Assembly (NCBI RefSeq): GCF_001908235.1
Contig: NZ_LGHK01000007.1
Location: 27,931 to 91,930, forward strand
From: Bradyrhizobium sp. NAS96.2
Lineage (GTDB): Bacteria; Pseudomonadota; Alphaproteobacteria; Rhizobiales; Xanthobacteraceae
Direction of reading: 5' to 3'
DNA: 64,000 bases
Position numbers and translations under genes: made by a program. Positions 8,301 through 16,075 of the stretch are shown here, in pieces (within the stretch, counting starts at the first letter, position 1; each line of letters begins with the position of its first letter). The notes below the pieces were generated by a model. That model did not search any database and was not told the origin of the DNA. It saw only the letters and a program-made list of their open reading frames with translations.

Positions 8301-8513
8301 CTATTTTGTTTTGGGAGCTTTCGCCTTCGCGATCACCGCTTCGGCACGTTCGATCGCAGCACGGAGCTCTTCGCTTTTCCATGTATCAACCGAATGGCCG
8401 TCGTCGAACGACTCATCGGTCGCTTCCTGCGCGCGTGCGACCAGCTCACGAAGCGCTGCAATCGCTTCGGAAAGAAGTTTGGCATCCGCTCCGTTTTCGG
8501 AAGATCGCGTCAT
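8301..8513 (-). CDS. IS66-associated small protein, 70 aa
   Basis: The 70-residue sequence begins MTRSSENGADAKLLSEAIAA and contains DDGHSVDTWKSEELRAAIER. It is paralogous to 7777-7995. It lies inside the IS66 element, downstream of tnpC on the same strand, and is probably cotranscribed with the transposase genes. It is not one of the classical TnpA, TnpB or TnpC proteins. It looks like a short, charged two-helix protein; a role as regulator or accessory of transposition is possible but not shown. Confidence 0.55.
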   Translation of the reverse strand: MTRSSENGADAKLLSEAIAALRELVARAQEATDESFDDGHSVDTWKSEELRAAIERAEAVIAKAKAPKTK

Positions 8514-8628
8514 CTCTTTATCCCTGGCACATGCCGATCATGGACCATCAGGCCATATCGTTACAATAGACGACTATCGCCATTGCGCCCTGTCCAATGG
8601 TCGCCCGTTGGCGAGAGCGTGGCCCAAC

Positions 8629-10170
8629 TCAGGCGGCGGCAGGGGCGAGTGCTGCGGCTCTCCAATTCCAAGGCAAGAGGTCATCGAGACGATTAACGGG
8701 ATGTCCGTTGACCATTCGCTTCAGCACGTCGTGCAGGTACGCATAAGGTTCGACGCCGTTGAGCTTGCAAGTTTCAATCAGCGAACAGAGGATTGCCCAT
8801 CGTTCCCCGCCGCCATCGCTACCGGCGAAGAGATGGTTCTTGCGGCCGAGCGCTACAGGCCGGATCGCTCGCCCAACGGGATTCGTGTCGAGTTCGATGC
8901 GGCCGTCGTGCAGGAAACGGGTCAATCCATCCCAGCGCGACAGCGCATACCGGATCGCTTCGGCGAGATTGCCGCGGCCGGGCAATTGCGGGAGCTGCAC
9001 CTCGAGCCAAAGGCGAAGGCTGTCAACGATCGGCTTGGCGAGTGCGCGCCGCGCGGCCAGCCGATGCGCCGGCGATTGACCACGCACCTGCGTTTCGACG
9101 GCATAGAGGCTAGCAATGCGACGCAGGGCCTCGTGCGCGATGGGCGTGTCCTCGGCTTGCGCGACCTCGTAGAACTTGCGTCTGGTGTGTGCCCAACATG
9201 CGGCGAGAGTGATGTTTCCGGCGTCGGTCAGCCGCTCGAATCCCGCGTAACCGTCGACGTGCAGAACGCCTTTGAAGTGCGTCAGATGCGCCCCCGGGCG
9301 CTCCGCTTTCCGGTCGGGCGCGAACACATAGACCGCAGCCGGCGGCTCGGGCCCACCCCAACTGCGTTGATCGCGGGCATACACCCACAGCCGTCCGGTC
9401 TTGGTGCGGCCTCGGCCCGGATCGAGCACAGGGATTGGCGTGTCGTCGGCAAACAGGCGATCCGACGCGAACATGTGCTTGCACAGCCGATCGTGCAGGG
9501 CCTCAAACCACCAGCACGCGCCGCCAACCCATCCGGCGAGTGTCGAGCGCTCCAGTTCGACACCATGGCGAGCAAAGATCTGCGCCTGCCGATAAAGTGG
9601 TGTGTGGTCGCAGTATTTGCTGACCAGCACCTGGGCGAGCAGGGCCGGCGTGGCCAAACCGCCGGCGATCGGCCGTTCCGGCGCCGGAGCCTGGGTGATC
9701 GTTCCGCAACTGCGACAGGCATATTTCGGGCGGCAGACGCGTACCACCCGCAGCTGTGCTGGCACCCAGTCCAGCATCTCGCTGACGCTCTCACCGATGG
9801 CATGCAGCGGGCCGCCACAGCACGCACACGTCTCACTATCGACGTTGAGCACGACCTCTTCACGGGGCAGATGGTCCGGCAGCGGCTTGCGCTTCGGCTG
9901 CAGCTTCTGCATCGGCGCGGGCGCCTCAACCGAGGCTTCATCTGCCTCAACAGCCGACAGATCGATGTCCAGATCTTCAAGCCCAAGGGCGAGTTGATCG
10001 GCGTCGAGACGCTCGGAACGACGACCAAATTGTGCGCGCTGAAGCTGTTTGATGATCGCCTGGAGCCGCTGGATCTCGCTATTCCGATGCGCGATGACCG
10101 AGGCAATGTCGCGCACCAGGCGGTGCAGAAGCGCAGTATCCGACGGCAGATTGTCGAGGTCGAGCTGCAT
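8629..10170 (-). CDS. tnpC: IS66 transposase TnpC
   Basis: The 513-residue protein has an N-terminal coiled-coil/leucine-rich segment (QRLQAIIKQLQRAQFGRRSE), a CxxC-type zinc-binding block (CACCGGPLHAIGE, then a second cysteine pair CRSCG), and the DDE-type core with FADDTPIPVLDPG, HVDGYAGFERL and the C-terminal LDTNPVGRAIRPVALGRKNH. Length and domain order match full-size IS66 TnpC. It is the catalytic subunit of the element and appears intact. Its start lies 70 bp downstream of the tnpB stop. Confidence 0.92.
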   Translation of the reverse strand: MQLDLDNLPSDTALLHRLVRDIASVIAHRNSEIQRLQAIIKQLQRAQFGRRSERLDADQLALGLEDLDIDLSAVEADEASVEAPAPMQKLQPKRKPLPDHLPREEVVLNVDSETCACCGGPLHAIGESVSEMLDWVPAQLRVVRVCRPKYACRSCGTITQAPAPERPIAGGLATPALLAQVLVSKYCDHTPLYRQAQIFARHGVELERSTLAGWVGGACWWFEALHDRLCKHMFASDRLFADDTPIPVLDPGRGRTKTGRLWVYARDQRSWGGPEPPAAVYVFAPDRKAERPGAHLTHFKGVLHVDGYAGFERLTDAGNITLAACWAHTRRKFYEVAQAEDTPIAHEALRRIASLYAVETQVRGQSPAHRLAARRALAKPIVDSLRLWLEVQLPQLPGRGNLAEAIRYALSRWDGLTRFLHDGRIELDTNPVGRAIRPVALGRKNHLFAGSDGGGERWAILCSLIETCKLNGVEPYAYLHDVLKRMVNGHPVNRLDDLLPWNWRAAALAPAAA

Positions 10171-10239
10171 GACCGATTCTACTCGGACACACTGATTCGA
10201 CGAAGCAACTTCGCTATATTCTATGCGGGTTTTTGCGAT

Positions 10240-10593
10240 TCAGCCCGCGATGGCCGGGCGCCATCGACGCTCCGGTGTACGCCAGTCGATGCCTTCGATC
10301 AGCATGGCAAGCTGCGCCGGGGACAGCGTTACCGTCCCGCCGGGATCGCTCATTCTCGGCCAGATGAAGCCGCCCTGGTCGAGCCTCTTGCTGAACAGGC
10401 AGAGCCCGTTGCCGTCCCAGAACAGGATCTTCAGCGTGCTCGCCTTCTTGCCTCGGAAGGCAAACAGGTGGCCGGAGAATGGGTCCTTCTTGAGGTGTTC
10501 CTGAACGAGTGCGGCGAGGCCATCCAGGCCCTTGCGCATGTCGGTGTATCCCAAAGCCAGATGCACTTTCACGCCGGCCGGCACGATCATCAT
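10240..10593 (-). CDS. tnpB: IS66 accessory protein TnpB
   Basis: This 117-residue protein carries the IS66 Orf2 signature: VHLALGYTDMRKGLDGLAAL, then FAFRGKKASTLKILFWDGNG and LCLFSKRLDQGGFIWP. It is needed with TnpA and TnpC for transposition of many IS66 elements, but its biochemical role is not settled. Its ATG overlaps the tnpA stop by 4 bp (plus-strand tcat at 10590), so the two are coupled. Intact. Confidence 0.92.
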   Translation of the reverse strand: MMIVPAGVKVHLALGYTDMRKGLDGLAALVQEHLKKDPFSGHLFAFRGKKASTLKILFWDGNGLCLFSKRLDQGGFIWPRMSDPGGTVTLSPAQLAMLIEGIDWRTPERRWRPAIAG

Positions 10594-11465
10594 CGTGCTG
10601 TCTCCCCCTCAATGACCTGGCGGCGGACTGCATCAGGATCGCTGCCGATCGGCGCGAACACGCGGCGTCCATCCTCCAATTCGACAACCGTCATGCCGTC
10701 CGGCGGCTGCAGCAGATCGTGCAGTACGAGCGTTGCGGATTGCGCTCCGGCGACCTTCACGGCCGCCAACTTCGCCCGCATTCGCTTGCTGAGCCCGAAC
10801 TGCACCCGCCACCGGAACAACATGCTGGTAACGATGCCGTGGCGCCGGCAAATCTCGGCGGCGGTGGCACCGGGGAGCTCGGACTCGGTCACTATCGCGA
10901 GCTTTTCACCGTCACTGAAGCGACGCCGGTTGGCGCGTCCGTCGCTCGGCGGATCGGGGGTTGGTGCATCTGTCAAGCGGCTTCTGACGCGAGACCCCTT
11001 AGCAGCGCTGCTAACACTAGTGCTTATTAGTGGGCGGGCACTCGGATGAAGGTGCGTCCGCCAGTCGATTTCGACCTCATTGGCGTCGATCAGATCGCGC
11101 CACCGCCTCAGGCTGTGCTGCGATATGCGATGTGCCCGAGCGTACGCTTGCATGCTCAGTCCACACCACCTCATCGCTTCAACGTGCATTGCCCAGAACG
11201 CTTGGACTGCTCTGCAGCGCTGGTCCTTCGACACTGGGGTCTGCTGCTTGCGGAGCCGCTCCCGACGTTCCTCGCGACGCAATTCCGCACGTATTTTCAG
11301 CGTTTCAGCGTCAATCAGATGCCGCAGCCAACGATCGAATGTGCCGCCAGTGAGACGGTGCTGACGACAATATTTGCGCTTGCTGAGACCGCTTCGCCGC
11401 CACGCTTCAACGTGGACCGACCAAAAAGAACGACGCGCTTCGTTCTTGAAATATTCCGTACCCAC
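10590..11465 (-). CDS. tnpA: IS66 TnpA-like protein, extended N-terminus
   Basis: The C-terminal third is a typical IS66/IS3 OrfA helix-turn-helix: FSDGEKLAIVTESELPGATA, then ICRRHGIVTSMLFRWRVQFG. The first 190 residues are an unusual extension holding two related segments, FWSVHVEAWRRSGLSKRKYC at the start and FWAMHVEAMRWCGLSMQAYA near residue 90, each followed by an RxHRLT/S-type motif. They look like duplicated DNA-binding repeats. Ordinary TnpA proteins are 100-150 residues. The GTG start at 11465 is preceded by GGAGGATC at a suitable distance. Confidence 0.8.
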   Translation of the reverse strand: MGTEYFKNEARRSFWSVHVEAWRRSGLSKRKYCRQHRLTGGTFDRWLRHLIDAETLKIRAELRREERRERLRKQQTPVSKDQRCRAVQAFWAMHVEAMRWCGLSMQAYARAHRISQHSLRRWRDLIDANEVEIDWRTHLHPSARPLISTSVSSAAKGSRVRSRLTDAPTPDPPSDGRANRRRFSDGEKLAIVTESELPGATAAEICRRHGIVTSMLFRWRVQFGLSKRMRAKLAAVKVAGAQSATLVLHDLLQPPDGMTVVELEDGRRVFAPIGSDPDAVRRQVIEGETAR

Positions 11466-11547
11466 CGGAGATCCTCCAATGCAGCAAGGAACCCGATATG
11501 GAACGACAACGCACTCTCGGAAAGTCGTGCAGGACTCGGACGCTTAC

Positions 11548-11555
11548 ATCACGAC
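11548..11555. repeat. Target-site duplication, right copy (ATCACGAC)
   Basis: Identical to 8198-8205 and immediately outside the terminal repeat that ends ...GCTTAC at 11547. Confidence 0.9.
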
Positions 11556-11726
11556 CGGTCGATGGCGAGATAAAAGGGGCTCGCCGGTCGAACCGCAAGC
11601 CATTGACATGACTTGGGTTCCGGCGTGCCGGTCGGTCGGGGCGCGTGCCGCGCCTTGCATTTTGACGAATGCAATCAAAGGCTTTTACGGCACGGCATGC
11701 GCTCTTGATTGCTGGGAGGTCCGGTC
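11556..11726. other. Spacer between IS66 element and relaxase gene
   Basis: No coding frame is supported here and no DUF736 remnant was recognised. A good Shine-Dalgarno (GGGAGG) precedes the relaxase ATG at 11727. Any promoter for the downstream tra/trb genes must lie here or inside the IS. Confidence 0.35.
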
Positions 11727-13490
11727 ATGACCGCAGGCGACAGCGATCTGCGTGTTCGGCCAGGGCGCATCCGCAGTACGCGCGCGCCGAAGCAAAAGAG
11801 CTTCATCAACCAGGTGTTGCGAGCAGCAAAGAAAGCCGGACATACCTCGGGACAGGCCGCGGCTGGTAGGCGTTCTGTGGCCTATGGGCGCTCGACGTTT
11901 GGCCGAGGCCGGCTCGCTTTTAGTCGCTGCCGGTTGTTCAGCCCGACACGGCGCGTCGTGGTGAAAGCGCGCGTTGTTCGTCACAAGGGGCGAGCCTTCC
12001 GCTCAGCGCCACTGACCGCCCATCTCTCATATTTGAAACGCGATGGCGTGACTCGAAGCGGCGGGAGGGCCGAGATGTTCGATGCCCGCAGCGACCGTGC
12101 TGATGGCGCGGCGTTCGCGGAACGCTGCAAGGACGACCGCCATCATTTCCGTTTCATTGTCTCGCCGGAAGACGCTGGTGATATGACCGATCTCAAGGCC
12201 TTCACCCGCGATCTTGCCAAGCAGATGGAGACCGATCTCGGCACGCGGCTCGATTGGGTGGCTATCGATCATTGGAATACGGACAACCCTCATGTCCATC
12301 TTCTCGTTCGGGGCGTAGATGAGGAGGGAGTCGATCTCGTGATCTCCCGCGACTACATCAGCCGGGGTCTGCGCTCACGCGCCGAGGAACTTGCCGCCAT
12401 TGAACTAGGTCCGAAACCGGAACATGAAATCCGCATTTCGCTGGAGAGGGAGGTGACGGCAGAGCGATGGACGCGGCTCGATCAGGAGATCCGGCTGGCA
12501 GCCGACGAAACCGGCTATATCGATCTGCGTCCTGAGAATCCCGGCAGCTCCGATCCCGAGATCCGCCGCCTGATGGTCGGCCGCCTTCAGCATCTGGAGA
12601 AGACCGGCCTCGCTGCACCCGCGGCACCAGGGGAATGGACGGTCGGGCTTGAGGCTGAGCGCAGTCTGCGCGACCTCGGCATGCGCGGCGACATCATCAA
12701 GACCATGCACCGCGCCTTTACCGAGCGTGGGGAACCGCGCAGTATTGCCGACTTCGTCATCGAAAGTGGACAGCCGACGTCCCAGATCATCGGACGGCTG
12801 GTCGATCGGGGATTGCATGACGAACTGACTGGCGAGGCCTTCGCCCTGATCGACGGAACGGATGGACGTGCACACTACGTCCGCCTCCGTGGAATCGAGG
12901 CCTTCGAATATGCACCACCGACCGGTGGTATCGTCGAAGTCCGGCGCTTCGCTCCTGCCGGCGATCCGCGCCCCACCTTGGTCCTCGCGAGCCGTTCCGA
13001 TCTCGATCTTGCTGAGCAGGTCGTCGCGAAAGGCGCGACCTGGCTCGACCACCGCTTGGTCGAACGCGAGCCCATGCCGCTCGCCATGGGTGGTTTCGGC
13101 CGCGAGACCCGCGACGCCATGGAAGCCCGTACCGAGCATCTGATTCAGGAGGGGCTGGCACGGCGGCAGGGCCAGGGCATCATCTTGCAGCGCGACCTGC
13201 TGAATACGCTCCGTCGACGCGAACTGGACGAGCTGGCAGCAAACGTCTCGGCCGACACCGGCCTGCCTCATATAAAGGCTGCCTCCGGAGAGCATGTGGC
13301 GGGCGTCTATCGCCAACGCATCACGCTCGCCTCGGGTCGCTTCGCCATGGTCGATAACGGACTTGGCTTTCAGCTCGTGCCCTGGTCTCGCGAACTTGAA
13401 AAGAGGTTGGGCAAGGACGTCGCCGGCGTCATGAAGGACGGTGGCGGCATCGAATGGAGTTTTGGTCGGAAGCGCGACCTCGGCCTCTAG
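11727..13490 (+). CDS. rlxS: Relaxase with DUF3363 (RlxS/VirD2-like)
   Basis: A 587-residue relaxase that nicks the transfer origin and pilots DNA into the recipient. The three-histidine metal motif is WNTDNPHVHLLVRG at about residues 182-196, preceded by HHFRFIVSPEDAGD. The long DUF3363 C-terminal region (YVRLRGIEAFEY..., LASGRFAMVDNGLGFQLVPW) matches the RlxS class of rhizobial ICEs. The ATG at 11727 has GGGAGG upstream. The gene would normally belong to the rdfS-traF operon but is now separated from it by two IS66 ends. No oriT was identified; in such elements it would lie upstream of rlxS or rdfS. Confidence 0.85.
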   Translation: MTAGDSDLRVRPGRIRSTRAPKQKSFINQVLRAAKKAGHTSGQAAAGRRSVAYGRSTFGRGRLAFSRCRLFSPTRRVVVKARVVRHKGRAFRSAPLTAHLSYLKRDGVTRSGGRAEMFDARSDRADGAAFAERCKDDRHHFRFIVSPEDAGDMTDLKAFTRDLAKQMETDLGTRLDWVAIDHWNTDNPHVHLLVRGVDEEGVDLVISRDYISRGLRSRAEELAAIELGPKPEHEIRISLEREVTAERWTRLDQEIRLAADETGYIDLRPENPGSSDPEIRRLMVGRLQHLEKTGLAAPAAPGEWTVGLEAERSLRDLGMRGDIIKTMHRAFTERGEPRSIADFVIESGQPTSQIIGRLVDRGLHDELTGEAFALIDGTDGRAHYVRLRGIEAFEYAPPTGGIVEVRRFAPAGDPRPTLVLASRSDLDLAEQVVAKGATWLDHRLVEREPMPLAMGGFGRETRDAMEARTEHLIQEGLARRQGQGIILQRDLLNTLRRRELDELAANVSADTGLPHIKAASGEHVAGVYRQRITLASGRFAMVDNGLGFQLVPWSRELEKRLGKDVAGVMKDGGGIEWSFGRKRDLGL

Positions 13491-13526
13491 CTATCTCAGC
13501 ATTTTAGTTGCGGAAAGGCGTTCGGG

Positions 13527-15512
13527 ATGTCCGGAACCAAAATCCTTTGGGGACAGGTGATCGTTGTTGGCCTGATCGTTTTGCTCGCCATCTGGGGAGC
13601 AACCGAGTGGGCGGCTTGGCGGCTCGCCTACCAACCCGAACTTGGGCGGCCCTGGTTCGAGCTATCAGGCTTCAAAGTTTATTACCCGCCCATCTTTTTC
13701 TGGTGGTGGTTCGTCTACGATGCCTATGCACCACAGGTCTTTGTCGAGGGTGCCTTCATCGCAGCCTCGGGGACCTTCATTTCGATCGCCGTGGCGATCG
13801 GCATGTCGGTTTGGCGAGCGCGCGAAGCCAAGAACGTCGAGACCTATGGTTCGGCGCGCTGGGCCGAAGTGCGGGAGATGAGAGCGGCCGGACTTCTCGG
13901 TCCGGATGGCGTGGTGCTGGGCAAGCTCGACCGCGACTACCTCCGCCATGACGGACCAGAACACGTGTTGTGTTTTGCACCCACACGGTCGGGTAAAGGT
14001 GTCGGCCTCGTCGTTCCATCGTTGCTGGCTTGGCCTGGCTCGGCCATCGTCCACGACATCAAGGGCGAGAACTGGCAGCTGACCGCGGGCTTTCGTTCGC
14101 GGCATGGCCGCGTCCTCTTATTCGATCCCACCAACCCAAAATCTTCGGCCTATAACCCGCTGCTCGAGGTCCGGCGCGGCGAGTGGGAGGTTCGTGACGT
14201 GCAGAACGTCGCTGACGTCCTGGTCGACCCCGAAGGCTCCCTCGATAAGCGGAACCATTGGGAGAAGACCAGCCATTCGCTACTGGTCGGCGCCATCCTC
14301 CACGTCCTCTATGCCGAGGCGGACAAGACTTTGGCAGGTGTGGCCGCCTTTCTGTCCGACCCGAAGCGGCCGATTGAGGCGACCTTGAAGGCGATGATGA
14401 CCACGCTGCACCTCGGTGAGCAGGGGCCTCACCCTGTGGTCGCCTCGACTGCGCGCGAACTCCTCAATAAATCCGAGAACGAACGCTCAGGGGTCCTGTC
14501 CACGGCGATGTCGTTCCTCGGGCTCTACCGCGATCCCGTTGTGGCTCGGGTGACCCGTGCTTGCGATTGGCGAATCGCGGATTTGATTGCCGACGCCAGT
14601 CCCACGACGCTTTACCTCGTAGTGCCGCCCTCCGATATCTCACGGACCAAACCATTGATCCGTCTGGTGCTGAACCAGATTGGCCGGCGCCTGACCGAGG
14701 ACCTGCATGCCCGCGACCGGCGGCATCGCATCCTGATGATGCTCGACGAGTTCCCGGCGCTGGGGCGGCTTGATTTCTTCGAGTCCGCACTCGCCTTCAT
14801 GGCGGGGTATGGCATCAAGAGCTTCTTGATCGCGCAATCGCTCAATCAGATCGAAAAGGCCTACGGGCCCAATAATGCGATCCTCGACAACTGCCACGTG
14901 CGCGTCAGCTTCGCGACCAATGACGAGCGGACCGCCAAGCGGGTATCCGACGCGCTGGGCACGGCGACGGAGATGCGTGCGATGAAAAACTATGCCGGTC
15001 ACAGGTTGAACCCCTGGCTGGGGCACCTCATGGTCTCGCGGCAGGAAACGGCGCGGCCGCTCTTGACGCCTGGCGAGGTCATGCAGCTTCCGCCGATGGA
15101 CGAGATCGTCATGGTGGCGGGCACGCCACCGATGCGGGCAAAGAAGGTCCGCTACTATGAGGACCGGCGGTTTACCGAGCGTGTCTTGCCGCCGCCCGAT
15201 CCGGCGGCATCCGGGCGATCATCGCGAACGGACGGATGGTCAACGCTTGGAACGCTGAAGCCGGCGCCGCTTCCAGGGGACAGGGGGCAGGGAGAGGAAG
15301 ACACGGCGAACAGCGGTCTCCGTCGTGAGCCCGAACTCCCCGATCACGTCGCGATCGTCAAGGAGAAAACCGAACCGACGCCGGCAGAAGAATTTGCCGT
15401 CGTTCTTGACGATGATGAGGATGCGATTCGTCAGTCCCGGCTCATACGCCAACAGATGCGCGGTGTTGCGCGTCAGGTCGCCATGGACCCGAATGACGGT
15501 ATGGAGCTCTGA
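13527..15512 (+). CDS. traG: TraG/VirD4 type IV coupling protein
   Basis: The 661-residue inner-membrane ATPase links the relaxosome to the Trb channel. Membrane helices lie near residues 8-30, 50-70 and 78-95. The Walker A motif PTRSGKGVG is at about 152-160, and Walker B (LMMLDEFPALG) at about 402-412. The typical FLIAQSLNQIEKAYG box follows. The C-terminus is a Pro/Asp/Glu-rich tail. It starts 36 bp after rlxS and is followed 6 bp later by copG, so it belongs to the same operon. Full length and intact. Confidence 0.92.
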   Translation: MSGTKILWGQVIVVGLIVLLAIWGATEWAAWRLAYQPELGRPWFELSGFKVYYPPIFFWWWFVYDAYAPQVFVEGAFIAASGTFISIAVAIGMSVWRAREAKNVETYGSARWAEVREMRAAGLLGPDGVVLGKLDRDYLRHDGPEHVLCFAPTRSGKGVGLVVPSLLAWPGSAIVHDIKGENWQLTAGFRSRHGRVLLFDPTNPKSSAYNPLLEVRRGEWEVRDVQNVADVLVDPEGSLDKRNHWEKTSHSLLVGAILHVLYAEADKTLAGVAAFLSDPKRPIEATLKAMMTTLHLGEQGPHPVVASTARELLNKSENERSGVLSTAMSFLGLYRDPVVARVTRACDWRIADLIADASPTTLYLVVPPSDISRTKPLIRLVLNQIGRRLTEDLHARDRRHRILMMLDEFPALGRLDFFESALAFMAGYGIKSFLIAQSLNQIEKAYGPNNAILDNCHVRVSFATNDERTAKRVSDALGTATEMRAMKNYAGHRLNPWLGHLMVSRQETARPLLTPGEVMQLPPMDEIVMVAGTPPMRAKKVRYYEDRRFTERVLPPPDPAASGRSSRTDGWSTLGTLKPAPLPGDRGQGEEDTANSGLRREPELPDHVAIVKEKTEPTPAEEFAVVLDDDEDAIRQSRLIRQQMRGVARQVAMDPNDGMEL

Positions 15513-15518
15513 GGCAGT

Positions 15519-15947
15519 ATGCGCGACCGGATGAACGTATATTTCCCGCCAGAGCTTCTGAAACAGATCTCGGATCTGGCCGACCGCAAGAACCTTTCCA
15601 GGTCTTCGATCGTGGAAGCGGCGGTCGCTTCCTTTTTGTCGCCGGACGGCGCGGACAGGCGGGAGGCAGCGTTCACTCGGCGTCTGGACCGGCTGTCACG
15701 TCAGATGCAGAGGCTGGAGCGTGACGTCGGTTTGACGGCCGAGACCTTGGCCCTCTTCATTCGCTTCTGGTTGACGGTCACGCCACCGTTACCCAATGAC
15801 GCGCAGGCGGCCGCGCAGCTTAAGGGCAGGGAACGTTTTGAAGGATTCGTCGAGGCGCTCGGCCGCCGTTTGCAAAAAGGGCAGAGCTTCCTGCGTGAGA
15901 TTCCAGAAGAGATCGTCCGTCAGGAACCGGTCGGTGAAGCTGACTGA
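15519..15947 (+). CDS. CopG-family ribbon-helix-helix protein of the tra operon
   Basis: A 142-residue protein beginning MRDRMNVYFPPELLKQISDL, the beta-strand and first helix of a ribbon-helix-helix fold. SRSSIVEAAVASFL forms the second helix. A coiled region (RLDRLSRQMQRLERDVG) and a hydrophobic segment near residue 90 follow. CopG-like proteins sit between traG and trbB in this ICE class and probably act as relaxosome accessory or autorepressor; neither role is shown here. It lies 6 bp after traG. Confidence 0.75.
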   Translation: MRDRMNVYFPPELLKQISDLADRKNLSRSSIVEAAVASFLSPDGADRREAAFTRRLDRLSRQMQRLERDVGLTAETLALFIRFWLTVTPPLPNDAQAAAQLKGRERFEGFVEALGRRLQKGQSFLREIPEEIVRQEPVGEAD

Positions 15948-15979
15948 GGCCCTCGCACGTTATCGCACCGGCCCCTCCC

Positions 15980-16001
15980 TTTTCTACGCCAGCCTACGAC
16001 C
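15980..16001 (+). repeat. Imperfect direct repeat, left of the MFS gene
   Basis: TTTTCTACGCC followed by AGCCTACGACC recurs at 17463-17484 as TTTTCTACGCC plus GGTCTACGATC. Both lie in frames reading FYA(S/G)LR, so a short coding stretch may have been duplicated. The two copies bracket the MFS cargo gene. Confidence 0.45.
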
Positions 16002-16075
16002 GCAGCAATTTAGCCGAGCTGACAAAAAGCTGGACGCGCTATCGGCTCGAACGAGCTGAGAGCAAAAGGGCCAGC

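Larger units (their letters stand above)
8206..11547 (-). mobile_element. Intact IS66-family insertion sequence with passenger ORF
   Basis: The element is 3342 bp and bounded by related terminal repeats. The left end reads GTATGCGTCCGGGGGCTGCA. The right end, read on the minus strand, starts GTAAGCGTCCGAGTCCTGCA. Identical 8-bp flanks (ATCACGAC) show a simple transposition. On the minus strand it carries tnpA-like, tnpB and tnpC in the usual IS66 order, plus a 70-residue passenger ORF near the left end. All frames are open, so it may still be active. It lies in the conjugation operon between the lytic transglycosylase and the relaxase. Confidence 0.9.

Noticed and set aside
8086..11049. A 987-codon open frame on the plus strand
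   Set aside because: It lies antisense to tnpC, tnpB and tnpA of the IS66 element; its product has no domain and its openness follows from GC-rich codon usage on the other strand.
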